Source of the DNA: Uloborus plumipes
Lineage: Eukaryota > Arthropoda > Arachnida > Araneae > Uloboridae
Direction: 5' to 3'
Assembly: GCA_038373865.1 (NCBI GenBank)
Contig: JAXGGA010003962.1
Coordinates: 30,690-94,689, forward strand
Length of the DNA: 64,000 nt
Positions 47,816-58,593 of the stretch are shown here, one piece after another. Position numbers and translations under genes: made by a program. A model generated the notes under the pieces. The model was not told the origin of the DNA and did no database searches. It was given only the letters and a program-made list of their open reading frames with translations. Positions within the stretch are counted from its first letter, which is position 1, and every line of letters begins with the position of its first letter.

Positions 47816-49241
47816 ACCAAAAAAGGGAGCGGGTGGGGGGGGGGGTGGTCAAGAGAAATATGTATGGGGGGGGGGGTACGAAGCGTCACCTCGAAAGCTT
47901 TTTTTTCTTTTTTGATGAATTTTGCTAATATTGTATTGGATTTTGACATTACTGATTAAATGACCTTTAAAAAATGCGGAATATGGCCTCAAAAATCAGC
48001 CAGGCTGGTTGTTTTTCATTCATTTTTATGAAATGATACGCAAAAAGTCCGAAGTTATGGAATTTTCAGCTGTTATCTAGGTGAAATTAATCAATCCACT
48101 GAGCAAAAATATTTTTTCACTCGATCATCATTTTATAATCGTGAAAAATGAGGGGGCAAGGCTCCCTTACTTTCGGAAGTGAGGGGCGGACGCCCCCTAG
48201 CCCCCCTGTACGAGCGACCTATGCCACTGCCGACTCGAAGTAGGCAGTGCCTATGCCCCTTTCCCACTGAGGCAAAAGGACTTTAAGGCTCGGGGGCAAG
48301 CTGGGCTATGTGCTCTCTGACTAATGCTTAACACTTGTTGCGATTCAATTTTACGAAAAACATAATTTGAATTCGATGATATGTCAAAATGTTTAACTTG
48401 ACGGTAAGACATAAATAATGTTTATGTTTTCAAACATGAACCAGTTTTTACTATTTGGTAAGGAGATGGGGGAGGGGGGAGGGAGGGGATGGAGGTGTTG
48501 TCAATTTGCCAAATTAAATTTCGAATTCTGCTGATAAGTAAACTGATAGCGTGTATCTGTATGGGATTTAAGGCAGAATTAGATAAAAAGTATTGTCGCC
48601 CTACTATCTAACCTTTTATGAAATTATCAGGAAATAATTTTCGTATATATTATTTTTTAGGACGTCAGTGATCAAGACCGTATCCGGGAAAAAATTTCGG
48701 GAGGGGCCCAGTTTCGCACATTGCCCAAACACACATAAATTTTTGTGTGTGTTATAAGTCGAATTTCTAGCTGACACCCCCCCCCCCCCGATGTTTGATG
48801 TGTGTGTGTGTATGTGTGTGTATTTTTTTCATTTCTTTATTCGTATTATTTTCTTGAACTAACCTTTATTGGGGATAGGGGTATCAAGAGATATATACAC
48901 TGAGAACTTTTTTAAGTGGGGTAGAATATCCGTAATATTAGGGGGTCCAGGGGTTTTTCCCCCGGGTGAATTTTTGGAAAAAAGTCTTAACTCACCGACA
49001 GACACAGCATTTAGTAACATAAAATAACCAATAGTATAAAACACATAAAATTATTTAAAATAAATAGTGTAGAGATTTCAAAAACAATTAACGAGAGCGT
49101 AACATTCTGGCCATTAAGTTAATTCATAATTTAATTATTTGATAAGAAATAGGATTGAATCACTTTTAAAGGAGTAAAATACTTTTTATAATTAACTTAT
49201 TTAAGGAGTTTAAACACTGAAACGACAAGTGATCTAGGTGC
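47816..49241. other. Repeat-rich intergenic stretch
   Basis: Several G/C-rich fragments look like single ends of hAT-type elements (for example GACCTATGCCACTG at about 48218, without a partner). There are poly-G/C runs at about 47828, 47866 and 48776, and a GT microsatellite near 48798-48820. No gene is recognised. Confidence 0.45.
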
Positions 49242-49367
49242 AGGCCCGTCATTAAGGGGGGGGGGGCGGCTAGGGGGTCAATTGCCCCCCTGACTTTGAG
49301 AAATCAACGTATTTACATATAAATATAAGTGGGCGTGGTTTTTTATGTTTTCCGATGAAATTGCATT
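49242..49367. mobile_element. hAT MITE copy truncated at right
   Basis: Starts CAGGCCCGTCATTA and is collinear with 40897-41038 (TTGCCCCCCT, CTTTGAGAAATC, GTGTGGTTTTT-like, TTTTCCGAYGAAATTGCA) until about 49367. Its right third and terminal repeat are missing, replaced abruptly by the CpG-rich leader of the Harbinger-like frame. Confidence 0.75.
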
Positions 49368-49383
49368 GTGTCGGTCGCGGCTG

Positions 49384-49441
49384 TGACGTCACGGGCATCC
49401 CGGGAAAGCAAGGAGTTTATAAACACCACCGCGACCGGTCG
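49384..49441 (+). promoter_or_regulatory. Promoter-like CRE + TATA + palindrome module
   Basis: TGACGTCA (49384-49391, a CREB/ATF-type site), then GTTTATAAAC (49415-49424, TATA-like) and the palindrome CGACCGGTCG (49432-49441), followed 26 bases later by the ATG at 49467. The same elements occur in mirror order at 56969-57060. It could serve as promoter for the downstream frame and/or as a subterminal transposase-binding region. Confidence 0.5.
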
Positions 49442-49466
49442 AGCGCCGTTTTATTTTCTTAGCGCT

Positions 49467-49808
49467 ATGGATGAAGCAGAGTTTCTGGTAAATTTTCTTT
49501 TAAGCAGTTCTGAATCAGATTCTGATATTGATTCTGATTCAGATCTAACTGAATCATTATCTTCGTCTTCTGAAGACGAAATTTTGCTTTCTGCGAAAGT
49601 GAAATATAAAATTCCGCGTATGGAGCTATATTATGAAGAAGTTGTAAGCAGGATGAATGACAGGGTTTTTAAAAGCAATTTTCGTGTTCATCTTTCTACG
49701 ATGGATTTCATTGAAAATATAGTATGTGGTGTTTCATATTTATCTGGTTGTGAAAACTCATGTATTATAAGTCTTTTCTCTTTCATTGTGCTTGACATAC
49801 CTCTTTTT
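49467..49808 (+). pseudogene. PIF/Harbinger-like transposase N-terminus, interrupted
   Basis: From ATG 49467 the frame reads about 20 ordinary residues, an acidic Ser/Asp/Glu tract (roughly residues 18-45), then YYEEVVSRMNDRVFKSNFRV and HLSTMDFIENIV. A leading acidic stretch followed by a Y-x-E-V/L...F...F+.H.+.S...F..I pattern resembles the region before the DDE nuclease in PIF/Harbinger transposases (HARBI1-like). This is recognition by eye. A GTATGT donor-like site at 49722 could end the exon; beyond it the frame drifts and stops at 49826 inside the element inserted at 49809. The nuclease part was not found in the window, so the gene is broken or depends on distant exons. An upstream in-frame extension to 49368 overlaps the TATA-like site, so 49467 is preferred. 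Confidence 0.45.
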
Positions 49809-51229
49809 AGCCTACTTTCCCGTTAAAAATAAAAGAAAGACGAAAAAAGTATTAAAAGTAGCTTAATGCATCTAAAAATTATCGCCAAGTCCAAAAAATA
49901 TCGCCAAGTTAAAAAAATATCGCCAAGTCCAAAAATATCGCCAAGTTAAAAAAATAAAAAGGTAAAATGAATATCGAAAAATTAAAAATTTGAAAGTAGG
50001 GTATTGAGATGGGGAAATTGTGTGTCGGTCGGTCGGTCGGTCTGTCGGTCGGTCTGTCTGTCCCCCCCTAATAACTTTTGAATGAACATTCCGATTTGGA
50101 CAAACTTTTTTCTGTTGGAAAGATCTCGGCGAGTACAGCTCATTCCCATATTTGATTTTTTGATTTGAACAATTTTCGGTTCAACTTTGAGCCGTTCAAA
50201 AAACCGGTCCCGCGATACTAACTTTTCAATGAACAGCCCGATTTGAACAAACTTTTTTTTGTTGGAAAGAACTTTTCAAGGGTACTTCATTCCCGTATTT
50301 ACATTTCCGATTTGAACAATTTTTCGTTCAACATTGAACCGCTCAATCAAGCTGTCACCCCTAATAACTTTTGAATGAACAGTCCGATTTAAACAAGCCT
50401 TTTTTTGTTCGAAGCATCTCGGCAAGGATACTTTATTACCGCATTTAAATTTTCAATTTGAACACTTTTTCGTTTAACATTGAACCGTTCAAGCAACCTT
50501 TCCCCAGGGCCGTCGGCAAGGGGGGGTGTGGGGGGGTGCTACACCCCCCCACTTTTCTGAAGAAAGGGGCCGCCGATTTTATTTTATCATTAAAATGAAA
50601 TTTTAGACAAATGTTTCAGGACTTTAAAGGAAATTTAAAAGAGAAGCGGAATAATTTAACATTATTAAGAATATCAGTAAACCTTAATTTCTAAAAATGT
50701 CCTGTATTTTCCGCGGCCCCAATTATTACTTATCAAAAATACATAATTAGGGCCGCGAAAAATAGTTAAGATTCCTTCACAGCAATATTCGTTGCGAAAA
50801 ATTCGAAATTTTCTCGTTCATGGGGTCATGTAAACGGAAAACTATAGGTCGCCCTGCCCAGTTTGGAAAAAAAAAAGTACTGTATAAATATGTGCGAGAG
50901 CATTAAAAGGTACGCGAACCTCTCTAACTAAAATTAGTTAAATTAATAAAACATAAATCAAATTATATATACATAATTCAACAAGATCGATGCAATATGA
51001 AAAAAAAGAATACATGCTGAGGGCCGCCAAATTTTATAGATTAAATAAATTAAAATAAATGATCGATGCAATAATTAAAAGGAAAAAAAAGATAATATGC
51101 AGAAGCCGCCAAATTTTATATTTTAAATGAATTTAAATTAAAGAAAATTACACAAAATACCATTATCGAAAGATAGTGCAATGTTTAAACTGACGATAAT
51201 TAAAAAGAAAATTTATCACTTTTCACTTT

Positions 51230-51487
51230 GTGTTGGGACCGAACGAACTTTTTTACCGCGCGTGTCGGCTTGGATTTACTTCTCCGGTAACAATGAAAGT
51301 TGCTACCAATGAAAGAACCTTCAGTAAACTGAAATTCATCAAAAATGTTTTGAGGAGTACAATGGGAAACCAGCGTTTAGACTCTCTAGTACTGCTGGCA
51401 TGTGAGAAAGATATTACGGACGCCATAAATTTAAAGAGTTTAGCAAGCAAATGGGCTGCATTGAAGCACAGACGCTGTCAATTTTAA
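51230..51487 (+). pseudogene. hAT transposase C-terminal (hATC) fragment
   Basis: The frame reads LGFTSPVTMKVATNERTFSK, then LKFIKNVLRSTMGNQRLDSL, and ends ASKWAALKHRRCQF. This follows the hATC dimerisation signature (PVT.ASAERSFSKLK.IK..LRS.M...RL..LA) with substitutions such as T-N for S-A before ER. The hATC domain mediates transposase multimerisation and forms part of the RNase-H-like catalytic fold (its glutamate lies nearby). The upstream BED, DDE catalytic and insertion domains are absent; only about 700 bp separate this fragment from the left terminus. An AATAAA signal follows at about 51507. The host element has perfect hAT ends and TSD, agreeing with the domain call. No initiating methionine is implied. 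Confidence 0.85.
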
Positions 51488-53519
51488 ATTATAATTTTTT
51501 TACCAATAAAATTTGTGAAATGCATTTTTAAAAAACTAAGGAGCAGATAAAACATTTTGTCTCTTTTCAAGTTTTTTTTTTTTTTTTGTTACTTTTTTGT
51601 TGAACAAACTGGATTTTCAACTTGCAATTAAAAAAAAGAAAAAAAGGAAGGAGAAAAAAAAGAAAAATACTCATATTTATCGGGAATTTTTTTTTAATGG
51701 TAATTAATTGGATCTGCATATCCAGAACATTTTAAAGCAGTTGAACTTTATCGGCGTTTCCCACAAAACTTAATAGCATGAATATTCAAGGGACAATCAC
51801 CGCAAAACACGGGAAGAAGAAAAAGGAACCTCATGAATCGTTTAGAATATGCCCGGCATTGCCAAAGGGTAAAACTTTAACAAATAAATGTTTACTATTA
51901 TTATTTATTGTTTATTAATATTTTTTGACATTTAACATTTATATGGTGTTTGTATAAATCGGTCTGCATATTAATTTAAAGTTTTAAGCATGTGCTCAAA
52001 AACTCAAAAGCTGTTTGTAGCCACTCAGGCTTGTCATTTTGAATTTTTCCATGTGTGTGGGAGGAGGGGGTATACTAAATGCTAATTTTATAGGAAAAAA
52101 AAAACAAAAATTGCGTCCACCTTCCACCTTTGTAAAAAATATTAGATTTCAAAGCTCGGGGGAAGCTATCTCCCTCACCCTCCCTATATGCAAGGGCAGC
52201 CCTAGCGGCGGACATTCCGCACCCCTGTCCGGGGCGGTAAATCTTAAGGGCGGCATTTTGGTTCGAACACCTAAAATAAATTTTCGTTTAAGAAAAGAAA
52301 ATGTATAAAACTATTTAAAAAATATCATTCTTTTTGTAACTTGGAATCTTGAAAAGTATGAATGTAGGGATATTTAAGTGTGGCATTTAAAGGTATCCAC
52401 TTCAACACAGCACATCATTTTTGGCTATTGCAACACTGCTTATTAAAATAAACGAATCTTGAGAAACTATAATATCAACGGAGACATAAGAAAAAAAAAT
52501 ATATTAGACAGTTTTTTTAAGCATGTATAGATTTCGAAATTGTTGATAGGAGACAGTGGAGCCAAAGATACTCAGGTGGAGCCCCGAACATAGTCTTTTG
52601 GAAGGAGAAAAATTCTCATCTCACCAAATGAAGCGATAATTTCTGCCGAATCCAAATCATCAGTGAAAATTTGCTGAATAAAAAATGTTTTTAGGAGACT
52701 ACAGTGTTCTCTCATCGAGACACACGGGATAAAATATTAGGAAATTATATTGACTGATGGAAATCACGGCATATAAATGCGCTTGATATAGCACAGAGTT
52801 CGTCAGCTTATAGGTTCTGGGAACCCCTTAGAATTTCCCAGCTCAAAATAATCTGCAGAAAATGAGAAAAAAAAAATTTTTTTTGAAGTTTTTTTAGAAA
52901 GTTTCTGAACAATTGTAGAAGAAAGAAAAAAAAAAAAATCTGCATTTTATCTTCAATATAATCCGCAGAAAATCAACAAAATGTTTTTTTTTTTCTTTTA
53001 GTTTTCTCTGAATATTCTGCAGGTTTTTTGAAGTTTGTTCCAAATGTGGTTAAATTTGATACAGATTATTAAAAGCTTTTCAGCACATTATTTTTTGCTG
53101 GGTTTTTGAAAATTAAAGGGGCTCATCTATAGTGATCAGTATTTTCTCAATTATAGTGCCAAACATCAATTAAAATTTCAGTTTTTATGAAAGATCAAAT
53201 ATTTTTTAACATTTCCAAATCAGTTTTTAAAATATCCTCCTACTCAGAAAGAAATATTATCTTGAATCAAAACTACTTTTCGCAACTGACACCTCTGAAC
53301 TCTTGATAATTGAAAGATAACAACAAATTGATGTATCAAGATGTATCTATACTGACAAGAGCGGCTGGAAAGAACCTAACATACATTTTTTCTATAGTAT
53401 TTGAAAATTAATGTCTTTAAAACTCCCTGAAAAGTGCTACAACTTTATTTCTTATCAAGTGTATGAAATGAACCATTAATTTTCCGAATTCCTGGGATGT
53501 TACTCTCCTGATTTCTAAG

Positions 53520-53935
53520 TCTTTACACCATTTCTTTCAAATTATTTAATGCATTTTTTCCCGATTAATCATGTTACATTTAGTACAGTGTTGTGTTAGT
53601 CGGTGGGTTGGAGAGATGATCAAACATTAGTTATATACCGAAAGCCGATGTGAGCAAGAGACGGTGTGTTTTCTTTTCTCCTCCCAAGCTCTTTTCTCTG
53701 ACGATTAATGTCAACGACTTGCAGAATCACAAGCAAGAGCAATTTCTATTTTGATTGATTTTAATTTGCAAAAGAAGGTAAAATTTTTAAAAAGTTTTTG
53801 TTTGCATATTTTTCTCCGGACATTTTTGTAGTCTTGATTACTCCTCATAAGGCCTCAAAATGCTAAATTTTAGATCTTTTTTTTTGAAAAATTTTCTCGG
53901 GGGAGAAACCCCCGAAACCCCTGAAGTTACACATA
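53520..53935 (+). repeat. Unclassified repeat, copy 2
   Basis: Collinear with 38090-38450 (see blocks there), ending in GGGGGAGAAACCCCC. It lies inside the 50505-54350 hAT element, either as an internal part of that family or an older insertion. Confidence 0.5.
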
Positions 53936-55395
53936 TTTTATACTCAATTTAAAGTGATCACTGCATCATTCTCTTCATGCCCATCCATCTTCAAAGTTTA
54001 TGAAAAAACATACACACATACACAAAAGAAAAAGAGAAAAGCCAGCAAAGAGAGAAAAAGAAACATGAGGTTCTGTATCGTAAAGTTTTACGGACTACAA
54101 AAGGAGTCCCATGTTTAAAACAGCGTAGGGTCAAATTCGGTCAAATCCTACTATGATAGGAGTTTACTTCCTCACGTTGTTTTATATTCACAAAATTTAT
54201 TTATTGGCTCGTATTTATCAGCAGTTTTTTCTTTTCAAACTTTAATCGGGGACAAGGGCGGCATTTTGAATTTTTGTCCAGGGCGGCAAAACTGCTAGGG
54301 CCGCCAAATTCTCAACACCCCCCCAGATATTTCAGCTAGCGACGGCCCTGCCTTTCCCCACCTAATAACTTTTGAGTGAACAGTCCGAATGGAAAATTTT
54401 TTTTTTGTTCGAAAGATCTCAGCGAGTGCAGCTCATTCACATATTTGATTTTTCGATTTGGACAATTTTTGGTTCAACTTTGAACCGTTCAAACAACCGG
54501 TCCCGCGATGCTAACTTTTGAGTGAACAATCCGATTTGAACAAACGTTTTTTTGTTCGAAAGATCTTTTCAAGGATACTTCATTCCCGTATCTACATTTT
54601 TGACTTGAATAATTTTTCGTTCAACATTGAACCGCTCAATCAAGCTGTCACCCCTAATATCTTTTGAGTGAACAGTCCGATTTAAATAAACTTTTTTTTG
54701 TTCGAAGGATCTCAGCAAGGATACTTCATTACCGTATTTAAATTTTCAATTTGAACACTTTTTCGTTCAACATTGCACCGGTTAAGCAACCTTTCCCCAC
54801 CTAATAACTTTTGAGTGGACCGTCCGAATGGAATAAACTTTTTTTTGTTTGAAGGAGAGGTTTTCCCATACATTCCAATATTTCGCTTTTTGATTTGAAC
54901 CATTTTTCGTTTAATATCGAACCGTTCAGAAAAAAAAAATAACATTAGCGTCTACGGGGAATTTAAGTTGAATGTTGATCCTGAACTTAAAGTCGGATTT
55001 CCTTCAAACTAACTTTGTAAGAAAATGGTTTTGATAAATAATGTTTGTAACGTACTTTTCTGAGTAATCTTCTGTGAGGACTCTGATTCCGACTCCGACT
55101 CCGCAAACATGGCTGAAATGCAGGCTCAGAAAAAAAATACTGACTGTGCAGACGACTTTTTGTTTATTTATAAATTTGTTTTATTTTATTTATTATTATT
55201 ATTTTTTTTTTTGGCAGACGATGTTTTTTTTGCAACAAAAATTTTTCATTCACGAGAACATTTTATTCTTTATTTATATTTAACAACTGGCAACAGATTA
55301 AAAGTGAAATTCGAGACATTTTATTAACGGACGAGTTTTTTTTTTTTCTTTCTTTGATAAAATGTGTTTTGATGCTCTTTGTACTTTTATTTATT

Positions 55396-55437
<42 letters not shown>

Positions 55438-55719
55438 TGAAAACGATGAAGGATTTTTTTCTACGGAGGAACTGTAACAGTTACACTCTTTAAAAGGTGC
55501 GACAAAACTTTATTTATTCGTTAATTACTTTTTACGTGTCTATTTCATCTGATGAAAGGGGTATATTTTGCTTTTCGAAATCAGCTCTAAGTGCTAAAAA
55601 GGTATGTTTGACATAATTTTAAGTCTCAGATAATCAAGAGAATAATGATCAGATGCGAGAATGCCGATGTCGATGTACGGGAAAGTAGGCTCGTTTAGTT
55701 CTTGACAGAACTTCTTGTT

Positions 55720-56600
55720 TAATCATAACATGTAATGGGAAAAATGAAAATTGTAGGGGAGAAAGGGTACACACATGGAACAGCTCAATTTTCCCAAACT
55801 TAAAATTTTTTAATATTATGGGGGAAAAAAAGCTTCAACAGCAGCTGGAAAGCTTCCAAGAATTGGTAGTAAAAATTTGAGTTTTGTCATTCAAGCAAAA
55901 TGTGAAATTAAATCTAGCATTTACTGATGGTTCTGCTATGAAGCCAATTGATACATCTTTAGATATCGCACCATGAAAATTAATTTTATAAAAGTGCATA
56001 GTTTCCTCATTGTGTATGATGATTTATTAATCAGATATTCTAAATTTTGATAAGTCTGGAATCTTACGATTCCATACCCAGTCCAAAAAGTCAAGTCTAT
56101 CAATAGGGAGAAAGAAGAGAGTTTTCAATTTATGAGAAAATAAACTTTTTGAAATTTTAATTTTTTTAAGCTTTTGTTAATTTTAATTTAAAGCACTCAA
56201 ATGTGCCCCAACCGTGTACAAATGTACATGCTCATATAGTCAGACACATGAAGAAAATTTTTGTTAATTTTTAAATAGTAGTCCAGTGAAAATTACACCT
56301 CGTAATTTTCTTTAAAAATTCAGCAATCAATGCTTTGATTTTTTACTTGAAATGCACGAACTATGTTTGTTTTATACATTCTTCTAGTGTTTTAAAACAC
56401 ATTTTATTTAAGATAGAAGCTGTTGTGGAAAAAAAACACACTGTGTTCAATAACGAATTGCAAGAACTGTTTTTTGAATTTATGTGAAATGATGGGGAAA
56501 GGTAGGAACGACCCGAACTAAAATTGTCGAAAAAATAAAAATTCTTAAATTGAACAAAAAATTGCAAAAAATAAAACTTTAATTTTACCCAATAACAAGT
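55720..56600. other. No gene recognised; unique-looking
   Basis: AT-rich sequence between the HINE-like element and the zinc-finger frame. If the zinc-finger frame belongs to a spliced minus-strand gene, this would be its first intron or 3' part. No recognisable second exon was found. Confidence 0.4.
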
Positions 56601-56613
56601 AGAAGCAGACATA

Positions 56614-56823
56614 TCATGCACACATAAAATGAGAGGGAACAATGAGCATCATTAAAAATTCTGAAAGAAAGAAAAAAGATAAAAAAGGTCGTAATATTGT
56701 CTGCAAATTTTTCGAATGTTGTGGCTCCAACGTATGCTCTTTCATGTGTAAAAGACAACTTTCGTTGTCTGCAAACATATGTTTGCAGACGCTGCACACA
56801 AAAACCTGCGTCATAGTGCTCAT
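56614..56823 (-). CDS. C2H2 zinc-finger protein, 5' exon or short ORF
   Basis: Read from ATG 56823 on the minus strand: MSTMTQVFVCSVCKHMFADN followed by ESCLLHMKEHTLEPQHSKNL. C-x2-C-x12-H-x3-H fits the classical C2H2 finger exactly, with hydrophobic residues (M-F and L-L) at the usual core positions, so zinc and probably nucleic-acid binding is inferred. The frame then becomes low-complexity (FLSFFFLSEF) and stops at 56614, so the true exon probably ends before about 56690, but no clear GT donor is seen there. The first ATG in a favourable context is chosen; the open frame extends a few codons upstream without ATG. It lies divergently, about 560 bp from the PRMT7 start, with a CpG-rich spacer. 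It may be the 5' exon of a host zinc-finger gene or a second ORF of a transposon. Confidence 0.5.
   Translation of the reverse strand: MSTMTQVFVCSVCKHMFADNESCLLHMKEHTLEPQHSKNLQTILRPFLSFFFLSEFLMMLIVPSHFMCA
56767..56790. repeat. Perfect 24-bp palindrome inside the zinc finger
   Basis: The half-site GTCTGCAAACAT is followed directly by its reverse complement. It falls in the codons for the SVCKHMFAD part of the finger, so it may be coincidental coding sequence or a DNA-binding dyad. Confidence 0.9.
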
Positions 56824-56884
56824 CTTGAAGTTTCGCTTGCTTCGGTGCGAAAGCAAAAGTCAAAAATGGCACTATTTGCGCGCA

Positions 56885-57080
56885 AACGATACTTCCCGAT
56901 CACGTGACCTTTTTGCCCAGCGCAAATCGTCGGGCGCCCCGGTCGTGCCCGCTACGACCACAACCGGAGTTTATAAACATGGGTGGGCAGTGTTTGACGT
57001 CATCGACCGGAGTTTCTAAACACGAGTGGGCGCGATCGGTCGACCGATCGCGACCGGTCGCAAGTTTCTAAACGCGCCCG
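56885..57080. promoter_or_regulatory. CpG-rich, probably bidirectional promoter region
   Basis: CpG-dense in an otherwise AT-rich window. It contains GTTTATAAAC (56969-56978), TGACGTCA (56995-57002), GTTTCTAAAC (57012-57021 and 57064-57073), a 22-bp palindrome (57031-57052) and CGACCGGTCG (57051-57060). It separates the minus-strand zinc-finger frame from plus-strand PRMT7, which fits a bidirectional promoter. Because the same motifs precede the Harbinger-like frame at 49.4 kb, it might instead be a transposon end. Confidence 0.5.
57031..57052. repeat. Perfect 22-bp CpG-rich palindrome
   Basis: The half-site CGCGATCGGTC is followed by its exact reverse complement, then the overlapping 12-bp palindrome GCGACCGGTCGC at 57050-57061. 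It may be a dimer-binding site or terminal structure. Confidence 0.92.
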
Positions 57081-57385
57081 TATCTCACGTGATGCTTCAG
57101 TTACTGAGAAGTTTGTAAAACTTCAAAAAAAAAAGAAAATATTTTTCCACAAAAACGTAATGAAATACATAAAATTTCTTACATAAATTGAGTAGAGCCT
57201 CAGTATTTAGTTTTGCTTTTGCACTATATCGATACATATTTCATATCGTAAACAAAAAAATCCAATTTTTTTTATTTCGTGCCGGTGTTGTGCTTGTGAG
57301 TTTGTGAATGGTATTGAAACACGTGAAACTTCCGATCATCTGTCAAATTCATACCTTTTTTCACCGTAAAGTTTCATTAAAAAAC

Positions 57386-57480
57386 ATGAGTGTATTTAGA
57401 GTCTCAGTAAATCCTTTAATAGGCAAGAAGGAATGGATACAAGAACCAGAGCATTACGACTACTATCAAGAGGTTGCCCG
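57386..57480 (+). CDS. PRMT7: Protein arginine N-methyltransferase 7, coding exon 1
   Basis: PRMT7 monomethylates arginines (histones and RNA-binding proteins) using S-adenosylmethionine, in nucleus and cytoplasm. The exon encodes 31 residues plus two bases: MSVFRVSVNPLIGKKEWIQE then PEHYDYYQEVA. The N-P-x-T/I-G, W and Y-D-Y-x-x-E-V/I-A positions match the start of animal PRMT7, and the next exon supplies the expected continuation. The 5' splice site GTATGC follows base 57480, splitting an Arg codon after its second base (phase 2). The ATG has A at -3 and aligns with the usual PRMT7 start; an in-frame upstream ATG at 57308 would add 26 residues not typical of the family. Catalytic motifs lie in later exons outside the window. 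Confidence 0.9.
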
Positions 57481-57639
57481 GTATGCATTAGTTTTTTAAG
57501 TAAATTATTTGCGATGTTCTTATTTTTTCCGAAAATTATAGCATGTGTTTATCGGTATTTTTATATTTTTATATGAACATCACTTAATTTCAGAAATTGG
57601 TTTAATACTAGTGGACGACAGGAGGGCTGTAAGAAAAAT

Positions 57640-57850
57640 ATAGATGCAGTAGGAAAAGCGTCAAACTCATAAATGGCTGGTTCAAAGACTGCTGAGTGAA
57701 AATCCTCCGTGTTCACTAATGGTGACTAGATCATGTTCTTGGTCACAAGCTATTATTATAAAGCAGCAAGGAGCTGCTTGGCTCCTAGTCTGAATCAAAA
57801 ACCAGAGCTCTCTTCAGGTCCCCATTCAACCGGTTAAACTGTATGTAATA
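57640..57850 (+). mobile_element. SINE-like segment, headless copy
   Basis: Body blocks CACTAATGGTGACTAG and CTAGTCTGAATCAAAAACCAGAGC correspond to the segment downstream of the tRNA-like head at 40071-40215. GGTTCAAAGAC may be a decayed B box. Lies in PRMT7 intron 1. Confidence 0.4.
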
Positions 57851-58593
57851 GTAGGTACCTATGGGAATCCTTGGGGGTAGGCATTGTGTACAAAAGTTTT
57901 ATCTTGGTACAAGAGAAAATACTACCTTCCCCCCATTTTGGTTCCTGTCATTTTCGTTATGCATGCACATTTATTCATGCTTGTTATTAGGTCTATTCAT
58001 TGATCAAACTAAAAATCTTGTTGATATCTTGTAATCATCAATACATGCCTTAGAAAAATGCAGCTTAAAGGTTGAAAAATCTCGCTTGACTATCTTCATA
58101 TCATATATTTGAGTAACCTAGACTCCCCAACTTTAAAAAAATTGAGTAATAGTCACATAATATTACACTTTACTTACACCTGTATAGGTGAAAGAAATAA
58201 AATATTGCGAATGAACTTTTAAAATTTTTACTATCTTTATTGCCATCTGAAGTAGGGATAAGAATGACTAAACAGATTGTGTAAAAGGAAGGAAGTGCTT
58301 TTGAATGAGATCAGAAACATTTTCTCTACTGATGTATAGTGGCCGTCGTCTTTATGAATCACTTTTGTTCTGAACAGTTTTTATTTAATAAAACTGAATA
58401 TTGTTCTTCTTTTAGTGATTTGATTCATTAAAGCATTTGATCCAATTGACTGTCATCTACGATATTTTACTTTTGTAGTTGTGCTAAAATTGTCAAATAG
58501 CAATAGTAGGAAACTTTCAGTTGCACTATGACATGCGTGCTGCACAGAGCAGGGACAAGTGTTAAAACATAATAAAAAGTGAATGGATACTGC

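Larger units (their letters stand above)
50505..54350 (+). mobile_element. 3.8-kb hAT element, TSD CCTTTCCC
   Basis: Termini CAGGGCCGTCG and CGACGGCCCTG are perfect 11-bp inverted repeats. The 8-bp duplication CCTTTCCC (50497-50504, 54351-54358) is perfect and falls within the HINE tandem array, so removing the element restores an array unit. Subterminal GGGCCGCCAAATTT-type motifs recur near 51021, 51104 and 54299. It contains an hATC fragment at 51230-51487 and an unclassified repeat at 53520-53935. It is the youngest layer of this nest. Confidence 0.95.
49809..55719 (+). mobile_element. Helentron/HINE-like element, copy B
   Basis: Same ends as copy A: AGCCTACTTTCCCGT at 49809, its inverse at 55677-55691, then AGTTCT-TGAC-AGAACT and TTCTTGTT. 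A GGTC/TGTC microsatellite (about 50028-50062) and about eight 145-bp tandem units follow; the array is split by the hAT element at 50505-54350. Without the hAT and its duplication it is about 2.06 kb, close to copy A. The right third, with GATTCCGACTCCGACTCC and AACATGGCNGAAATGCAGGC, is well conserved between copies but lacks a long frame. An (ATT)n tract is at about 55405-55437. Confidence 0.65.

Noticed and set aside
52192..54305. Second hAT element nested in the 50.5-kb hAT, suggested by GGGCAGCCCTAGCGGC and GCTAGGGCCGCC
   Set aside because: The sequences are inverted, but no terminus plus TSD pair could be fixed; they may be subterminal repeats of the outer element.
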